64,000 nucleotides of DNA, from assembly GCF_000150955.2 (NCBI RefSeq), contig NC_011683.1, positions 744,001-808,000 on the forward strand. The letters are read 5' to 3'. Below are positions 1 through 10,177 of this stretch, one piece after another; the first letter of the stretch is position 1, and every line of letters begins with the position of its first letter. The translations under genes and the position numbers were made by a program. Source of the DNA: Phaeodactylum tricornutum CCAP 1055/1. Its lineage: Eukaryota > Bacillariophyta > Bacillariophyceae > Surirellales > Neidiaceae. The notes under the pieces were generated by a model. That model ran no database searches, had not been told where the DNA came from, and was given only the letters and a program-made list of their open reading frames with translations.

Positions 1-978
1 AGTGAAGTAAACGACGGAAATGGTGGCAACAACCAGGAAAACGGAAACGATGACGGAACCGGCGGGGATAGCGTTGCAGCCGATGATGAGGTTGGAGACG
101 ATACGGAAAATGTAGGGGCGGACGATGACAGCAATTTTGGCGACGATCAGATAGGTAATGGAAACAATATGAATGATGGGGAAAGCGAAGAAAACGACAA
201 CAACGACGGTCAAGACGGGCAAAATAGTAAAGACGATGATTTCATTGCAGAAAATGCGGACGATTCAATTGTATCAAATGAAGACTTTGACAACGTTAAC
301 GGAGACAATGGAGATGGACAATCAAGCGAGAACCAAAGCGACGACCGAGAAACGCAAGGCAATAATTCTGGGCAAGGAAGCGAATCTAATCCTTATGCCG
401 ACTTTGATGTTTCTACTTGCGACACGTACGAGAATCTGTGGCTTTGGGATTTGTCGCTGACTTGTGAAAGTGAGAACAACCTCAAGACTTGTGAGTGCTC
501 ATTCGCACAAGAGCTATTGAGGCTTGGTATCCTTTCTTGTCAAGACGCATCGTTGTGCCCAACCAGTTGCTCGATCTGCAGCACCTGCATGAGGATTTTG
601 GGATGTATCACCGGGAATGCTGAATTGAATGTGGCTTCCGACTCCAGCAACATTTTTCTTATCCTAGCTGCAGTAGCAAGCGTTGTAGTGTTTGGAGTGG
701 TATACTACGCAGTTCGCAAGCGTTCAAACCCTTCGCCCGAATTAAATGCTCATTTAATGGGAGCCGGTCCTTTTCCGATTGAAGCCGGGAGTCCGGAATT
801 GCCAGAGTCGCAGATTTGGCTTGCTCCAATAGTAGCACCCGCACAATTTCAACCGAGCTATTTGGCTGCCGTTGCTTCCAATGATTCTTCATTTGCAGAG
901 CCTGCAACGGTGGTTAACTCACGAAGCCTGTCGTCTGCTTCCAGTGACGACAATGTTTGGCTTGCTCCTGTGGTGTAG
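1..978 (+). CDS. Acidic Cys-rich type I membrane protein, 3' part
   Basis: The reading frame is open from base 1, so the gene begins outside the window; 325 residues are visible. The first part is a low-complexity Asp/Asn/Glu/Gly-rich stretch, typical of an extracellular or lumenal spacer. It is followed by a compact module with ten cysteines (about bases 415-605), then one hydrophobic segment (about bases 648-708) ending in a basic stop-transfer RKR, and a cytosolic tail of about 85 residues. The short motif WLAP(I/V)V occurs twice in the tail, once just after the membrane segment and once as the last residues before the stop. A signal peptide cannot be checked because the start is missing. 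I do not recognise the family. A surface or cell-wall-associated protein is an inference from composition and topology only. Confidence 0.6.
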   Translation, partial: SEVNDGNGGNNQENGNDDGTGGDSVAADDEVGDDTENVGADDDSNFGDDQIGNGNNMNDGESEENDNNDGQDGQNSKDDDFIAENADDSIVSNEDFDNVNGDNGDGQSSENQSDDRETQGNNSGQGSESNPYADFDVSTCDTYENLWLWDLSLTCESENNLKTCECSFAQELLRLGILSCQDASLCPTSCSICSTCMRILGCITGNAELNVASDSSNIFLILAAVASVVVFGVVYYAVRKRSNPSPELNAHLMGAGPFPIEAGSPELPESQIWLAPIVAPAQFQPSYLAAVASNDSSFAEPATVVNSRSLSSASSDDNVWLAPVV

Positions 979-1802
979 TCTGGCGTTACAAATGCAGGGT
1001 AGCTCTATTTCCTTTACAATAATATAATGTATACTGTGGATCCGTTTGGCGACCTGATCTGACCGGCCTGAGGTGACCGGATGGTTTGAAAGCCGACACA
1101 AACTCTGGCGTTCACTACCTATCCATATGTGCTGGCAAGAGGTATTTTTACGGCCAATGAGAATTCGGAGGAAACAAAACCCGAATCATGCAAACTTGAC
1201 ATGTGTGACATACAACGAAACACACAGGGAAAAGCTTGATATCAAAGAAGCGCAGGAGTAAGGCGATACCGTTGGAAGGGAAATGGTAGTAAACGCAGAA
1301 GAGAAGACAATTTGTACTTCGTAGTTTTGGACAGCACTAACAGAAAATCCCAAGCTGTAATCGAGTCGTGAAAGCACTGTTTGTAATTTCTCAAACTTCA
1401 AGCAGCTGAGTTTTTCCCCGCACTGGCATTCTACGATGCCTGGAGCGATAAGCAAACTTAAGTGAAGCGAAATTCAGTGGTTCTAAGGAATGTCTGATCC
1501 CAACTTTCAATTATTATTTTCTCGCCCGTTAGCATCATTCGGTTTTAGATATAAGCGAGCCGAACGGCTCAACCTCGCAGTACAACTAAGGTATTTCACA
1601 GTCAATATAGCGTTGTATTGTTAGAAAAGCATCAGCCAGAGGCGTGATTTCCCCCTTAAATTTGTCGTCGTACAACGAACACCCGAGCGGCAGACTCTGG
1701 AACACTTTGCGAAGAAGGCGGAAACCAAATTAGGGTCTCTATTTTTGGCTGTGACCTTCCATACTGGTTTCGAGATCCGTCACACGAGGAATAAGAGTAA
1801 TC
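979..1802. other. Intergenic, 824 bp
   Basis: No supported coding exon. It must hold the 3' UTR of the membrane-protein gene and the promoter of the KIX-like gene. One copy of the recurrent word TTCACAGTCAAT lies at 1595-1606, about 200 bp before the next start codon. Confidence 0.5.
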
Positions 1803-3716
1803 ATGGGAGATGACGATAACGATAACATGCAAGAATTGTTCATGGACGATTACGATGCTATTTTCGACGAGGACGTTCCTGCGGAAGAGCTCCTGTATCA
1901 TGGCGAGCTCGCTGCGTTTCTGGGGTCATCGGCTTCGGAAGACAATCCTTCCGGCAACGACAGAAACAATTTCGGTGGCAGTGGACTCAGCGAGGAGCTC
2001 CTGTCATCAATCACACCAGTCGTGACGAATCTGGATAGACTGCGGCGGTCTTCCACATCCGAAGAACAAGGTGAACAAAACGAATGGAGTTTGCCGCCCC
2101 CAACTTGGCAAAGCGAAGAAGCAGATAAAGGTCATCGTCAAACGATGATTTTGGATATGTAAGGCAATACAGTGCTTTCGTTCTAGATTTCTGTTGTTTG
2201 GTCTGCTCATTTCTTCCTTTTTGGCAACGTCTTCTCTCTGCGTAGTGCACGCTTACTGCGGGCTAGGAAAAAGACACAGCCCTCGCCCGAATGGCTACAG
2301 CAACTTCCACACAAAGCCAGAAAGCTTGAAGAGCGGCTGTATCGGACGGCACCTTCGTTGGAATCCTATCTCAGCAAAAGAACGCTAAAAAAGCGGCTCG
2401 GGAAATTGGCACGAACTATTTCGAAACAGTATCAACAAGCTCGGGGTAGTAGAAGAGCTTCAGCAAAGCGCAATTCGGTTACATCCCAGTCCAGCAATTT
2501 TAGTTTTGCATCCCAACACTCCTTAGCATCCGCACGAAATTCGATGACATCTCACTCCGGGCTTGGGGAGTCCGGTACTTCACAGTTGGTCGCCAACTAT
2601 CAGGCCACCGAAAACAGCAGCAGTACCAACAACGCGTTCAAGGGGGACCATGAAGTAGCCGGAAATCCAGGTATTGATCCTAACGTGGTATCGTCCTCCT
2701 CACAGCCACCGGAAAAAAATTTCGCGCCAACACCAAGACAAACTTCAGGGGGAAATCATGGCGACAGCGGTGTGAATACTAGGCACTTGGATGGAGCTAG
2801 TGGCAATTCACATGATAGTAGAAGTGGTTCTTCAACAGTCTCTACATCCGGCATGTCCGGGCTGGAGCGCCAAAAAGCAGTTAACGCCAAGCTTCAAGAG
2901 CAAATAATGCAAAACATCCGTCAACAAGAGGAATTGGTACGGAGACTGCAATCCTCTCGAGCGGCATACGGCAGTGGCTCGGCACACTCCGCTACTGGAC
3001 AGGGAGCGTTTAGCAATGGTGCATTGGCCAACCAGATCCAAATGTCGAACATGACCGCGTCTACACCTTCGAATACGCATTTATTGAGCGGAATATCTAA
3101 TCAAGTACCAGGAATGATGGCGAACACTATGACTGCCGCAATGCAACGAAGTCAGTTGGAGCATATGCAGCGCCAGGCAGCCTACATCAAACAGCAGGCG
3201 AATGCCGCTGGTGCTGCGGGTTCGTCCGGCATGTCACACATGAATAACCTCAACAGTATACACCCTTCCCAATTGGCTTTGCTGAATCACGGACTTGGCG
3301 GCAACGCCGGGCACATGCACCAGTCCCACAACGGGGCTAATACAATGGGCATGCAGCAATTCGCAAACGTTGCTGCAACGCAACAAGCGGCATTTCCGAC
3401 ACATGCTATATTAGCGTCTGCTTTCGGAAACGGGGGGATCATGAATTCCGCGCAGACGGCTTTGATGGGAGCGGTTGCCGCCAACGCGAACGGCGGAGCC
3501 TTTGCCAATCCAGCAGCCTTGGCTGCTATGCAAGCGCACGCAATGCAGCAAAACACGAATTCTAGCAACTCCGGTGGAAATGGTAGTTTTTCCTTGCCCC
3601 TGACACCACCGAGTTACTCGGATGCAGCTTCGACTTTGAACGATGCCCCTGCCAACGAGAAGAAGCGCAAGGCTCCGGAAGCATCACAGCTGTCACCAGA
3701 ATCGTTCAATTGGTGA
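1803..3716 (+). CDS. KIX-like domain, Gln/Asn/Met-rich putative transcription co-regulator (2 exons)
   Basis: Exons 1803-2158 and 2246-3716 give 608 residues. The 87-bp intron has donor GTAAGG and acceptor GCGTAG; phase 2 is kept, and a split ATT codon restores the frame. The join completes a helical segment at about residues 132-175 (WLQQLPHKARKLEERLYRTA, then a YLSKRTLKKRL stretch). It resembles the second half of the KIX fold of CBP/MED15, with matching positions for the A+K+E, LY..A.S and Y residues. Exon 1 is acidic (DDYDAIFDED), like an activation region. The rest is Ser/Asn/Gln/Ala/Met-rich, with a short coiled coil (KLQEQIMQNIRQQEELVRRL) and a basic KKRK near the C-terminus that could be a nuclear signal. 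The KIX assignment is by eye. A nuclear co-activator role is inference. Confidence 0.65.
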
Positions 3717-4813
3717 TTGTATTGATTTTACTGTGTAAGTATGGGGACTCCTTGCACACAAATTGTGCGAAGAGTAAGTCCAACTCGTGGCCAGTCCTGG
3801 AGCTATGGAGTGGCTTCCTCTCTAGGGTAGCACTATTCTAGATCAAGGTAAATTCAGAGCTGGTGTAAAATATTTAAAACATGCAGGACAAGATCGGTCG
3901 GATAAATAGGATAGTTTACGGCTAGTGACGTCCTCGTACGAGCTAAACTTTTATTGTGTTTCATACCAATACTGTTGGTTGCTTGATATGTTTCCTTCAC
4001 TTTAGAGTAGGGAACGGAAATGGTTACTGTAATGTTATTGCGTTCGTATTCACAGTCCGTTCCGTCAATTTTCGTCATGCTCTGTAGAGCGTTTCCTACC
4101 CTCTCGAACCGAAGCCGGTGCTTCTCGATTGTATGTATTGTTTGCGGGATTGCGCAATAGTTCACTGCCTGTCTCCTTGCGTACCGTAAATTTCGCCTTT
4201 CCAAACCGATTCGGACTGCGTTGGACGTATCTATCGTCCGTCTGCCGTTCTACAGCACGACTGGGAAACGCACACGCGTGTTGGGTCCGACCCGACCCAC
4301 TCCTGAGCTGGTTGGAATTGAAGCAATCCATTTTGGACACGTCACATGTTCTGTCACATCCGGTTTACTCCCTAGGATGATATTTGAAGAATTATAGAAA
4401 TAAGAATGAAAAGATATCGTCTGTCATTCCACTCGTGTGTCGGTCTGGCAGCTGCTCCCCATCCACATACGTGTTCCGCGTGATACGTACTGGTTTCCGC
4501 GAAAACGTGTGTCTGTGTATGAGATTTGGTGACCTGTGAGGGTGGTCTCGTCGGTACGGGACTGCAATGTATCTCATCGATTGGGCCTGAGCCATCCGGA
4601 GTCGTTTTGACTTGGTTGGTTTTTCGGGGGACGAGACCACTGACGTACGAAAGCCGGTGGAAGAGCATGGGGCGAGAAAAGAGGCTTCTAACAAAATGCA
4701 AATCTTCCCGGTCTCACGTCGCTCCACACACACGAGTCTCACAAATCCTCCGAGTTCGTCGATAACTTTGTACCTGACAGTTAGTTCACTCTACTTTCTT
4801 TTTTGACTCCATC
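3717..4813. other. Intergenic and GapC1 5' region, 1.1 kb
   Basis: No supported gene; the open frames here lack codon bias and family resemblance. It contains the GapC1 promoter and leader. Two CRE-type TGACGT hexamers occur, at 3926 and 4641 (described separately). The leader immediately before the start codon is pyrimidine-rich. Confidence 0.5.
4641..4646 (+). promoter_or_regulatory. Candidate CRE (TGACGT) upstream of GapC1
   Basis: TGACGT lies 173 bp before the GapC1 start codon; a second copy is at 3926-3931. TGACGT-type elements are the CO2/cAMP-responsive bZIP sites known from P. tricornutum carbonic anhydrase promoters. That they work here is inference, since a single hexamer occurs often by chance. 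Confidence 0.3.
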
Positions 4814-6203
4814 ATGAAGTTCTCTGCCGCCACTTTTGCTGCCCTTGTAGGATCTGCCGCTGCCTACTCCAGTTCTTCGTAAGTGGATATCTTGCCTGCT
4901 GCTGCTGTTGTGGCACGTATCGAGACACGTCGCGACGACGAAGAGCCGAAGGAAGGGTTCGGATCCAAGCCTACCGCGGTTGGTTGGAAGGAATACGCGT
5001 CAACTGTAAAAGCATCTCCGCACCGTAGTTCCCTTTGGTCTCTAGCCTGTATTACGCAAACGCAGGCGCTTATTCATTTGCTCATTCAAGTACTCACACG
5101 TATCCACTCACTCTCGTTGCTTTGACAGCTTTACCGGATCGGCCCTCAAGAGCTCGGCGTCCAACGATGCCTCCATGTCGATGGCTACCGGTATGGGAGT
5201 CAACGGATTCGGACGTATCGGACGTCTCGTCACCCGCATCATGATGGAAGACGACGAATGCGATTTGGTCGGAATCAACGCCGGTTCCGCCACTCCGGAC
5301 TACATGGCCTACCAGTACAAGTACGATACCATCCACGGCAAGGCCAAGCAGACGGTCGAAATCGATGGCGACTTCCTCGTCTTGGACGGCAAGAAGATCA
5401 TCACTTCGCGCTGCCGTGACCCCAAGGAAGTGGGCTGGGGCGCACTCGGAGCCGACTACGTCTGCGAATCCACCGGAGTCTTCCTCACCAAGGAATCCGC
5501 ACAGTCCATCATTGACGGAGGCGCCAAGAAGGTCATCTACTCGGCACCCGCCAAAGACGACTCACTCACCATTGTCATGGGAGTCAACCAGGAAGCCTAC
5601 GATGGTTCGGAAGATTTCATCTCCTGCGCTTCTTGCACCACCAACGGACTTGCCCCTATGGTTAAGGCCATTCACGACGAATTCGTCATTGAGGAAGCCC
5701 TCATGACCACCGTCCACGCCATGACCGCCACCCAGGCCGTTGTCGACTCCTCATCCCGCAAGGACTGGCGCGGAGGACGTGCGGCCTCGGGAAATATCAT
5801 CCCATCCTCCACCGGAGCCGCCAAAGCCGTCACCAAGGTCATTCCTTCCCTCGTTGGAAAGATCACCGGCATGGCCTTCCGTGTCCCCACCATTGACGTC
5901 TCCGTCGTCGACTTGACCGCAAAACTCGAAAAGTCCACCACTTACGAAGAAATCTGTGCCGTCATCAAGGCCAAGTCCGAGGGTGAAATGAAGGGATTCC
6001 TCGGATACTCCGACGAACCGTTGGTCTCCACCGACTTTGAAGGTGACTTGCGCTCCTCCATCTTTGATGCCGATGCCGGTATCATGCTCAACCCCAACTT
6101 TGTCAAGCTCATCGCCTGGTACGACAACGAATACGGTTACTCCGGCCGTGTCGTCGACCTCATGAAGCACGTCGCGGCCGTCGACGCCAAGATCAAGGCC
6201 TAA
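4814..6203 (+). CDS. GapC1: Plastid glyceraldehyde-3-phosphate dehydrogenase GapC1 (2 exons)
   Basis: Exons 4814-4878 and 5129-6203 encode 379 residues. The 250-bp intron (GTAAGT...GACAG, phase 2) falls between the signal peptide and the rest. Residues 1-22 form a signal peptide ([20 protein letters not shown]...). F23 follows at the cleavage point, the aromatic residue required for import into diatom plastids, then a Ser-rich transit segment. The NAD(P)-binding motif GVNGFGRIG is at 45-53; the active-site Cys in SCASCTTNG is about residue 191 and the catalytic His in VHAMTATQ about 218. It acts in the Calvin cycle, reducing 1,3-bisphosphoglycerate in the stroma. This enzyme is of the cytosolic GapC type; its replacement of plastid GapA in chromalveolates is established knowledge. 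Length and motifs are complete, and codon use is strongly biased to C-ending codons, as expected for high expression. Confidence 0.97.
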
Positions 6204-6418
6204 ACGCACAGCCGACTTGGGAATAAACACTTACTAGCGAACAAATTGTTGCGAAACATGGAGTTGAGCACCTCCATACGGTACGCCTAGGTATACATGT
6301 ACTCATGTATGTATGCAATCGTGTTTGTACTTCCAGCAGCAACCTATTTGACGGATGCAAATAGGAAAGTAAATCAGGACTGTGGAAAAAAGGACACTAA
6401 GGTTTCTATATCAGACAA

Positions 6419-8083
6419 TTATAGACCCAAGTCTTTTTTGAGTTTTTCAAAGTCGTCATCTACTTGCATCTCCCGTAGTCGTCGTTTATCGTCTTCGATG
6501 GACCACGTTGAACCGCTCGTTCGTCGGTGTGGCGGTACTTGCGTGTAACTGGTGGGCTGCGGTCGCTCCGGGGACGAACGAGGCGGCGGCGGCGGTGGTG
6601 TACTGGATCGCGTGGAATATGGCGAGGAAGATGAGGATGACGACCCACCGTAGGACGTTTCCTTACCGGGCGACGTCGCCGACGCCTGGTCGGAAGCAGA
6701 TGTGCTTCGTCGATGGGTTCCGGTACGACCGCGTCGAGTGCTACCTCGGCCACGTCCAAACGAACCAAAACCTTCGTCTTTCCAGGCGTCCTCAGAATTG
6801 CTGTTGGAAGATGTCCGCGAACGAGATGACGAAGACGTCGAACCGGTACCGTAGGCCGTAGAACCCTTCGAGTCATTCGCTTCGCCAGCATTCGGAGAAC
6901 TTGTTTTCGCGTAGGAATTATAATCTCCCGGACCCGAACTGGCCGCACTCCGTCCACCGGCACGTCGATCATTATCACCGCCCACAATAAGTTCCCTGTA
7001 GCGCGTCTGCAGAGATAAGAGTCGCTTCCGAGCTTTTTGCAAATAACCTTGAACGACCTTCTTGCGTGCTTCCAATTCGTCGACGCGTTCACCCAAACCA
7101 ATCCGGTCACTGTATTTCGTGGCCAATTTCATTTCGGCTTGTACCATGACGAGGTCATCGTCGACCTGTTTGAGTTTATTGACGAGTTGTTGCACCACGA
7201 GATCGGTGTCGTCCATTTCGTCGGCGACTTGATCAATGCTACCCGTCCGCAACAAAATGCGTAATTGGGCGTCGTCATCGTCGGAGCCACCGGGGGTGTA
7301 TCCTTCGACGTTGCGCTCCAAGAATTCGACAAAGTCCTTGAAAATACTCCCGCTGCCACCCGCCACGCTGGATACGCCGGCAGCGGCTCCGGCGGCCCCC
7401 TTGAACAAGTCCGCAAAGATGGCTTCGAACGAATCACCGCCGGCGTCGTAGTCCTGGTTATCCTTTTCGTAGTAGCCTCCTGGCATGTAGTCACGCCAAT
7501 CCGTGGAAGCACGATTAGACGATCCCGTGGAGGTCGAAGACGTATACGACCCTTGGCGTCGGTGTGGGGGTTGCCATCCTCCCGTCCCACCGGGCGTGGT
7601 GGTACCGGTAGAACTACCAGCGGAAGTTGTTCCTCTATTCTTTCCCGACAACGTTTCGTAAGCCCAGTTGATTCGGGCGAACTGATCGGACGCTTTCTTC
7701 TTGTCCTTTTCTTCGGAAACATCCGGATGATACTTGAGTGCCAATCGCTTGTAGGCTCGTTTGATTTCTTTGGCATCCAACGTGACGGAAGGGTCGAGTC
7801 CGAGGACGGCAAAGGGATCGGACGACTGCAAATCGGGCTTGCGTGACGTGACCGCCATCCACAGGGTACTCCTTGTACGGGGGGTGTTCCTAGTGGGCCG
7901 TCGATGTGACGGTACACTCGTGTGGAGCTGCCGCCGAGCGAGAGATTGCTGTAGGTGTGGATGAGAATGAGAAACCGTAAATCCCGTAGCAAGCAGTGGC
8001 AGTAGTATGCAGTGGGAAAAGAACAAACACCAAGAGATCGAACAAGCGAGTGGGAACGTCAACCGCAACGGGGATCGATGCAT
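6419..8083 (-). CDS. J-domain (DnaJ) protein with secretory/plastid presequence
   Basis: Single exon, 554 residues. The N-terminus has a long hydrophobic core (about residues 12-35) ending in LLATGFTVS. This is consistent with a signal peptide and the F-type cleavage motif of diatom plastid precursors, followed by a basic Ser/His/Arg-rich transit-like stretch. The J domain spans about residues 88-147 with HPD at 119-121, so it should stimulate an Hsp70 ATPase. No Gly/Phe or zinc-finger region follows, so it is class III. The middle has a coiled coil (about 270-350). The C-terminal 200 residues are Ser/Arg/Pro-rich and low in complexity, ending in a conserved-looking acidic/basic helix. It diverges head to head from the nucleosidase gene. 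The Hsp70 partner and exact compartment are not shown by the sequence. Confidence 0.85.
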   Translation of the reverse strand: MHRSPLRLTFPLACSISWCLFFSHCILLPLLATGFTVSHSHPHLQQSLARRQLHTSVPSHRRPTRNTPRTRSTLWMAVTSRKPDLQSSDPFAVLGLDPSVTLDAKEIKRAYKRLALKYHPDVSEEKDKKKASDQFARINWAYETLSGKNRGTTSAGSSTGTTTPGGTGGWQPPHRRQGSYTSSTSTGSSNRASTDWRDYMPGGYYEKDNQDYDAGGDSFEAIFADLFKGAAGAAAGVSSVAGGSGSIFKDFVEFLERNVEGYTPGGSDDDDAQLRILLRTGSIDQVADEMDDTDLVVQQLVNKLKQVDDDLVMVQAEMKLATKYSDRIGLGERVDELEARKKVVQGYLQKARKRLLSLQTRYRELIVGGDNDRRAGGRSAASSGPGDYNSYAKTSSPNAGEANDSKGSTAYGTGSTSSSSRSRTSSNSNSEDAWKDEGFGSFGRGRGSTRRGRTGTHRRSTSASDQASATSPGKETSYGGSSSSSSSPYSTRSSTPPPPPPRSSPERPQPTSYTQVPPHRRTSGSTWSIEDDKRRLREMQVDDDFEKLKKDLGL

Positions 8084-8919
8084 ACTGACACGTCGGATCG
8101 CAGCGAACTTCGGTGCACTCTACAGATTCACCATCCACTTTGGGAGTGTTTCTTTTTCTCCAATGGATCGAATCCGGCAAAAGCAGGAGCGACGACTGTG
8201 CTAGTGACTTCGGTAGGTATCCCGGTAGGATAAGGACAGTCTACGTTTCGTCGCGTATCGTAGGGATTGTTTACGGTTACCTGTCAACTGTCATCTGTGA
8301 ATGTATGGGAGCTTGGTGCAGGTGATGCGATCCCAGGAACGGGAAAACACCGGGTGTAACGAAAAAAGAGGAACGGAATCGTGTCTGACGTCATCCAAAT
8401 CTAGCAACCTTTTGATTGGTTTCAACACGTCGTGTCCGGTGAATACCGGTCAGGACGGCACTACTTACAGTTATCTGTCTCTCAAGAGAAGGGGTACCGG
8501 TGCCGGTACTCGCGGGTCCAGGAGTCCTTCGAACCGATGAATATAATAGAACAAGCAACATACGCAGACATTCGAACACCATGACGCTATCGCTACGGGC
8601 TTCGTTCTCCCTGCAAAGATCGCAAAACAGAAACACGACCTTGTCACTCTTTCTAATTCGTACTCTTGTCCCCATACTAATCTGGTGTACCTGCACAATT
8701 CTTCCCTGTGAATCCTCTCCTGCAGTTCAGACTTTGGAAGAAATGACGATTCAACAGTACGTACCGTTGGCACGGTGCATTGCCTTGCATTGGCACGTTG
8801 TAGATGGGACGAAACGTTGTGGTGGGATATAGGATTCGTGATTCGACGACGGTCTACTGTTTTACTGTACTGCTTGCTGAAGTGCACCCTTCACCCACTG
8901 TCATCATCCGTCATGTATT
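8084..8919. other. Divergent promoter region, J-protein/nucleosidase, 836 bp
   Basis: No supported gene. It separates two start codons facing away from each other, so it should carry both promoters. A perfect palindromic CRE, TGACGTCA, lies at 8386-8393. Confidence 0.5.
8386..8393. promoter_or_regulatory. Palindromic CRE TGACGTCA
   Basis: A perfect 8-bp bZIP/CRE palindrome in the divergent promoter, 303 bp before the J-protein start and 527 bp before the nucleosidase start. P. tricornutum uses CRE-like sites for CO2/cAMP response. Function here is untested, and one 8-mer can occur by chance about once in this much DNA. Confidence 0.35.
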
Positions 8920-9705
8920 ATGCGTGTCGTCTTATCCATTCGGCTCGCCACAACTTCTCCCACCAACAGTGTATTGATTGTAATCGCCATGGAGGCGGAA
9001 GCCAAACCCTTTGTGGAGCATCTCGACTTGCTCAAGGACGACAACTTTTTCCCATCCCATGTTCCCTTCCACGCCTTTTCTGGAACCCACAACGGCAGTC
9101 GGGTAACTGTTGTTACCAACGGCAAGGACCACATTTACGAGACAGGAGTGGACAATTGCGGAACCGTGCCGGCAGCCGTAGTTTCCTTCCTCGCATTGGA
9201 AAAGCTCAAGGATGTGCCGAGTTTGGTTCTGATCAACGCCGGTACGTGCGGAGGTTTCCAGCGCAAGGGAGCCGCCATTGGGGACGTCTTTTTGACCACC
9301 GGCGTCGCGAATCACGATCGTCGGATCCCCATTCCCGACTTTATTCCCTACGGCGTGGGCAAACTCGACACCAAGGTATCCGTGCTCAACATGGCTGCCG
9401 CCCTCGGCTTCAAGACGGGTGTTTGTACCACCGGAAATTCACTCGACAAAACGGAGGAGGACGACAAACACATGCTGGCTAACGACGCGTCCGTCAAGGA
9501 CATGGAAGCGGCCGCCATCGCCTGGAGTTGTGCGCTGCACCAGGTCCCCTATCTGGGACTCAAAGTCGTCACCGACATTGTGGACGGAAACTTTGCAACG
9601 CAGGATGAGTTTTTGGAAAATTTGCACACGGCGTCCCAATCACTCCAAAAGGCCCTGCCCAACGTTTTGGAATACATTGTGGGCAAGCAACATCATGAAT
9701 TGTAA
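8920..9705 (+). CDS. 5'-methylthioadenosine nucleosidase (PNP/UDP phosphorylase family)
   Basis: Single exon, 261 residues, the usual length for plant MTA nucleosidases. It should hydrolyse methylthioadenosine to adenine and methylthioribose in the methionine salvage (Yang) cycle, probably in the cytosol. The domain opens with VLIVIAMEAEAKP. It has INAGTCGGF (phosphate/nucleoside pocket type) and HDRRIPIPDF, as in Arabidopsis MTN1. It also has VKDMEAAAIAW, with the substrate-gripping Met-Glu, and VVTDIVDG, carrying the catalytic Asp. All key residues are present. The first 17 residues before the domain are poorly conserved; an internal Met inside VLIVIAMEAEA is too deep in the fold to be the start, so I keep 8920. 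Confidence 0.92.
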   Translation: MRVVLSIRLATTSPTNSVLIVIAMEAEAKPFVEHLDLLKDDNFFPSHVPFHAFSGTHNGSRVTVVTNGKDHIYETGVDNCGTVPAAVVSFLALEKLKDVPSLVLINAGTCGGFQRKGAAIGDVFLTTGVANHDRRIPIPDFIPYGVGKLDTKVSVLNMAAALGFKTGVCTTGNSLDKTEEDDKHMLANDASVKDMEAAAIAWSCALHQVPYLGLKVVTDIVDGNFATQDEFLENLHTASQSLQKALPNVLEYIVGKQHHEL

Positions 9706-10177
9706 ACGCTGTATTTTACTTCTGTCGTCTACTCGTGTTTTGCTTTACACTTTTGAGATGCGTCACGTCTATCGTTGTTTCTAGAGTGAAGTGTTCTTTT
9801 CGTGTCATTCTTTTTCCACCAATCCATTATTGATCCAATCTCTTGAGAGGGAGGGAGAGACGCATTGGGAGTCAGTCGACAATTCGCTCGCACCAATCGG
9901 TAGTTTTGTCTGGCTGTCTGTCCTCTCTACGCCGATCTTTCACAGTCACAGTCAATGATATTTTCTGTTGGTGGCACGACAGGCTCTCACACGTCACAGT
10001 CAGGGTGTGGAACTCGCTTCGGTGAGAATTCGGCAGAGTACCTAAAGCTACTACTTCACACTAATGTAAAGTAACATATTTCCAATGTAAAATCAAAAGC
10101 GGACGCTAACAAAACCGCCGACGACCAACACAGAAACAAACACGTGTTGATTGTCAACCACTCTAGCATTCCGGAGC
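9706..10177. other. Intergenic, 472 bp
   Basis: No gene seen. It contains a doubled form of the recurrent word, TTCACAGTCACAGTCAAT, at 9939-9956, and a further ACAGTCA just downstream near 10000, both about 200 bp before the phosphatase start. Confidence 0.45.

Noticed and set aside
5751-6230. Antisense frame of 159 codons over GapC1
   Set aside because: A mirror of strongly biased codons in a highly expressed gene; acidic Gly/Asp composition is typical of such shadows.
8775-9482. Alternative plus-strand frame of 235 codons overlapping the nucleosidase
   Set aside because: The nucleosidase frame has full family motifs; the other frame is Arg/Ser/Gly-rich shadow coding.
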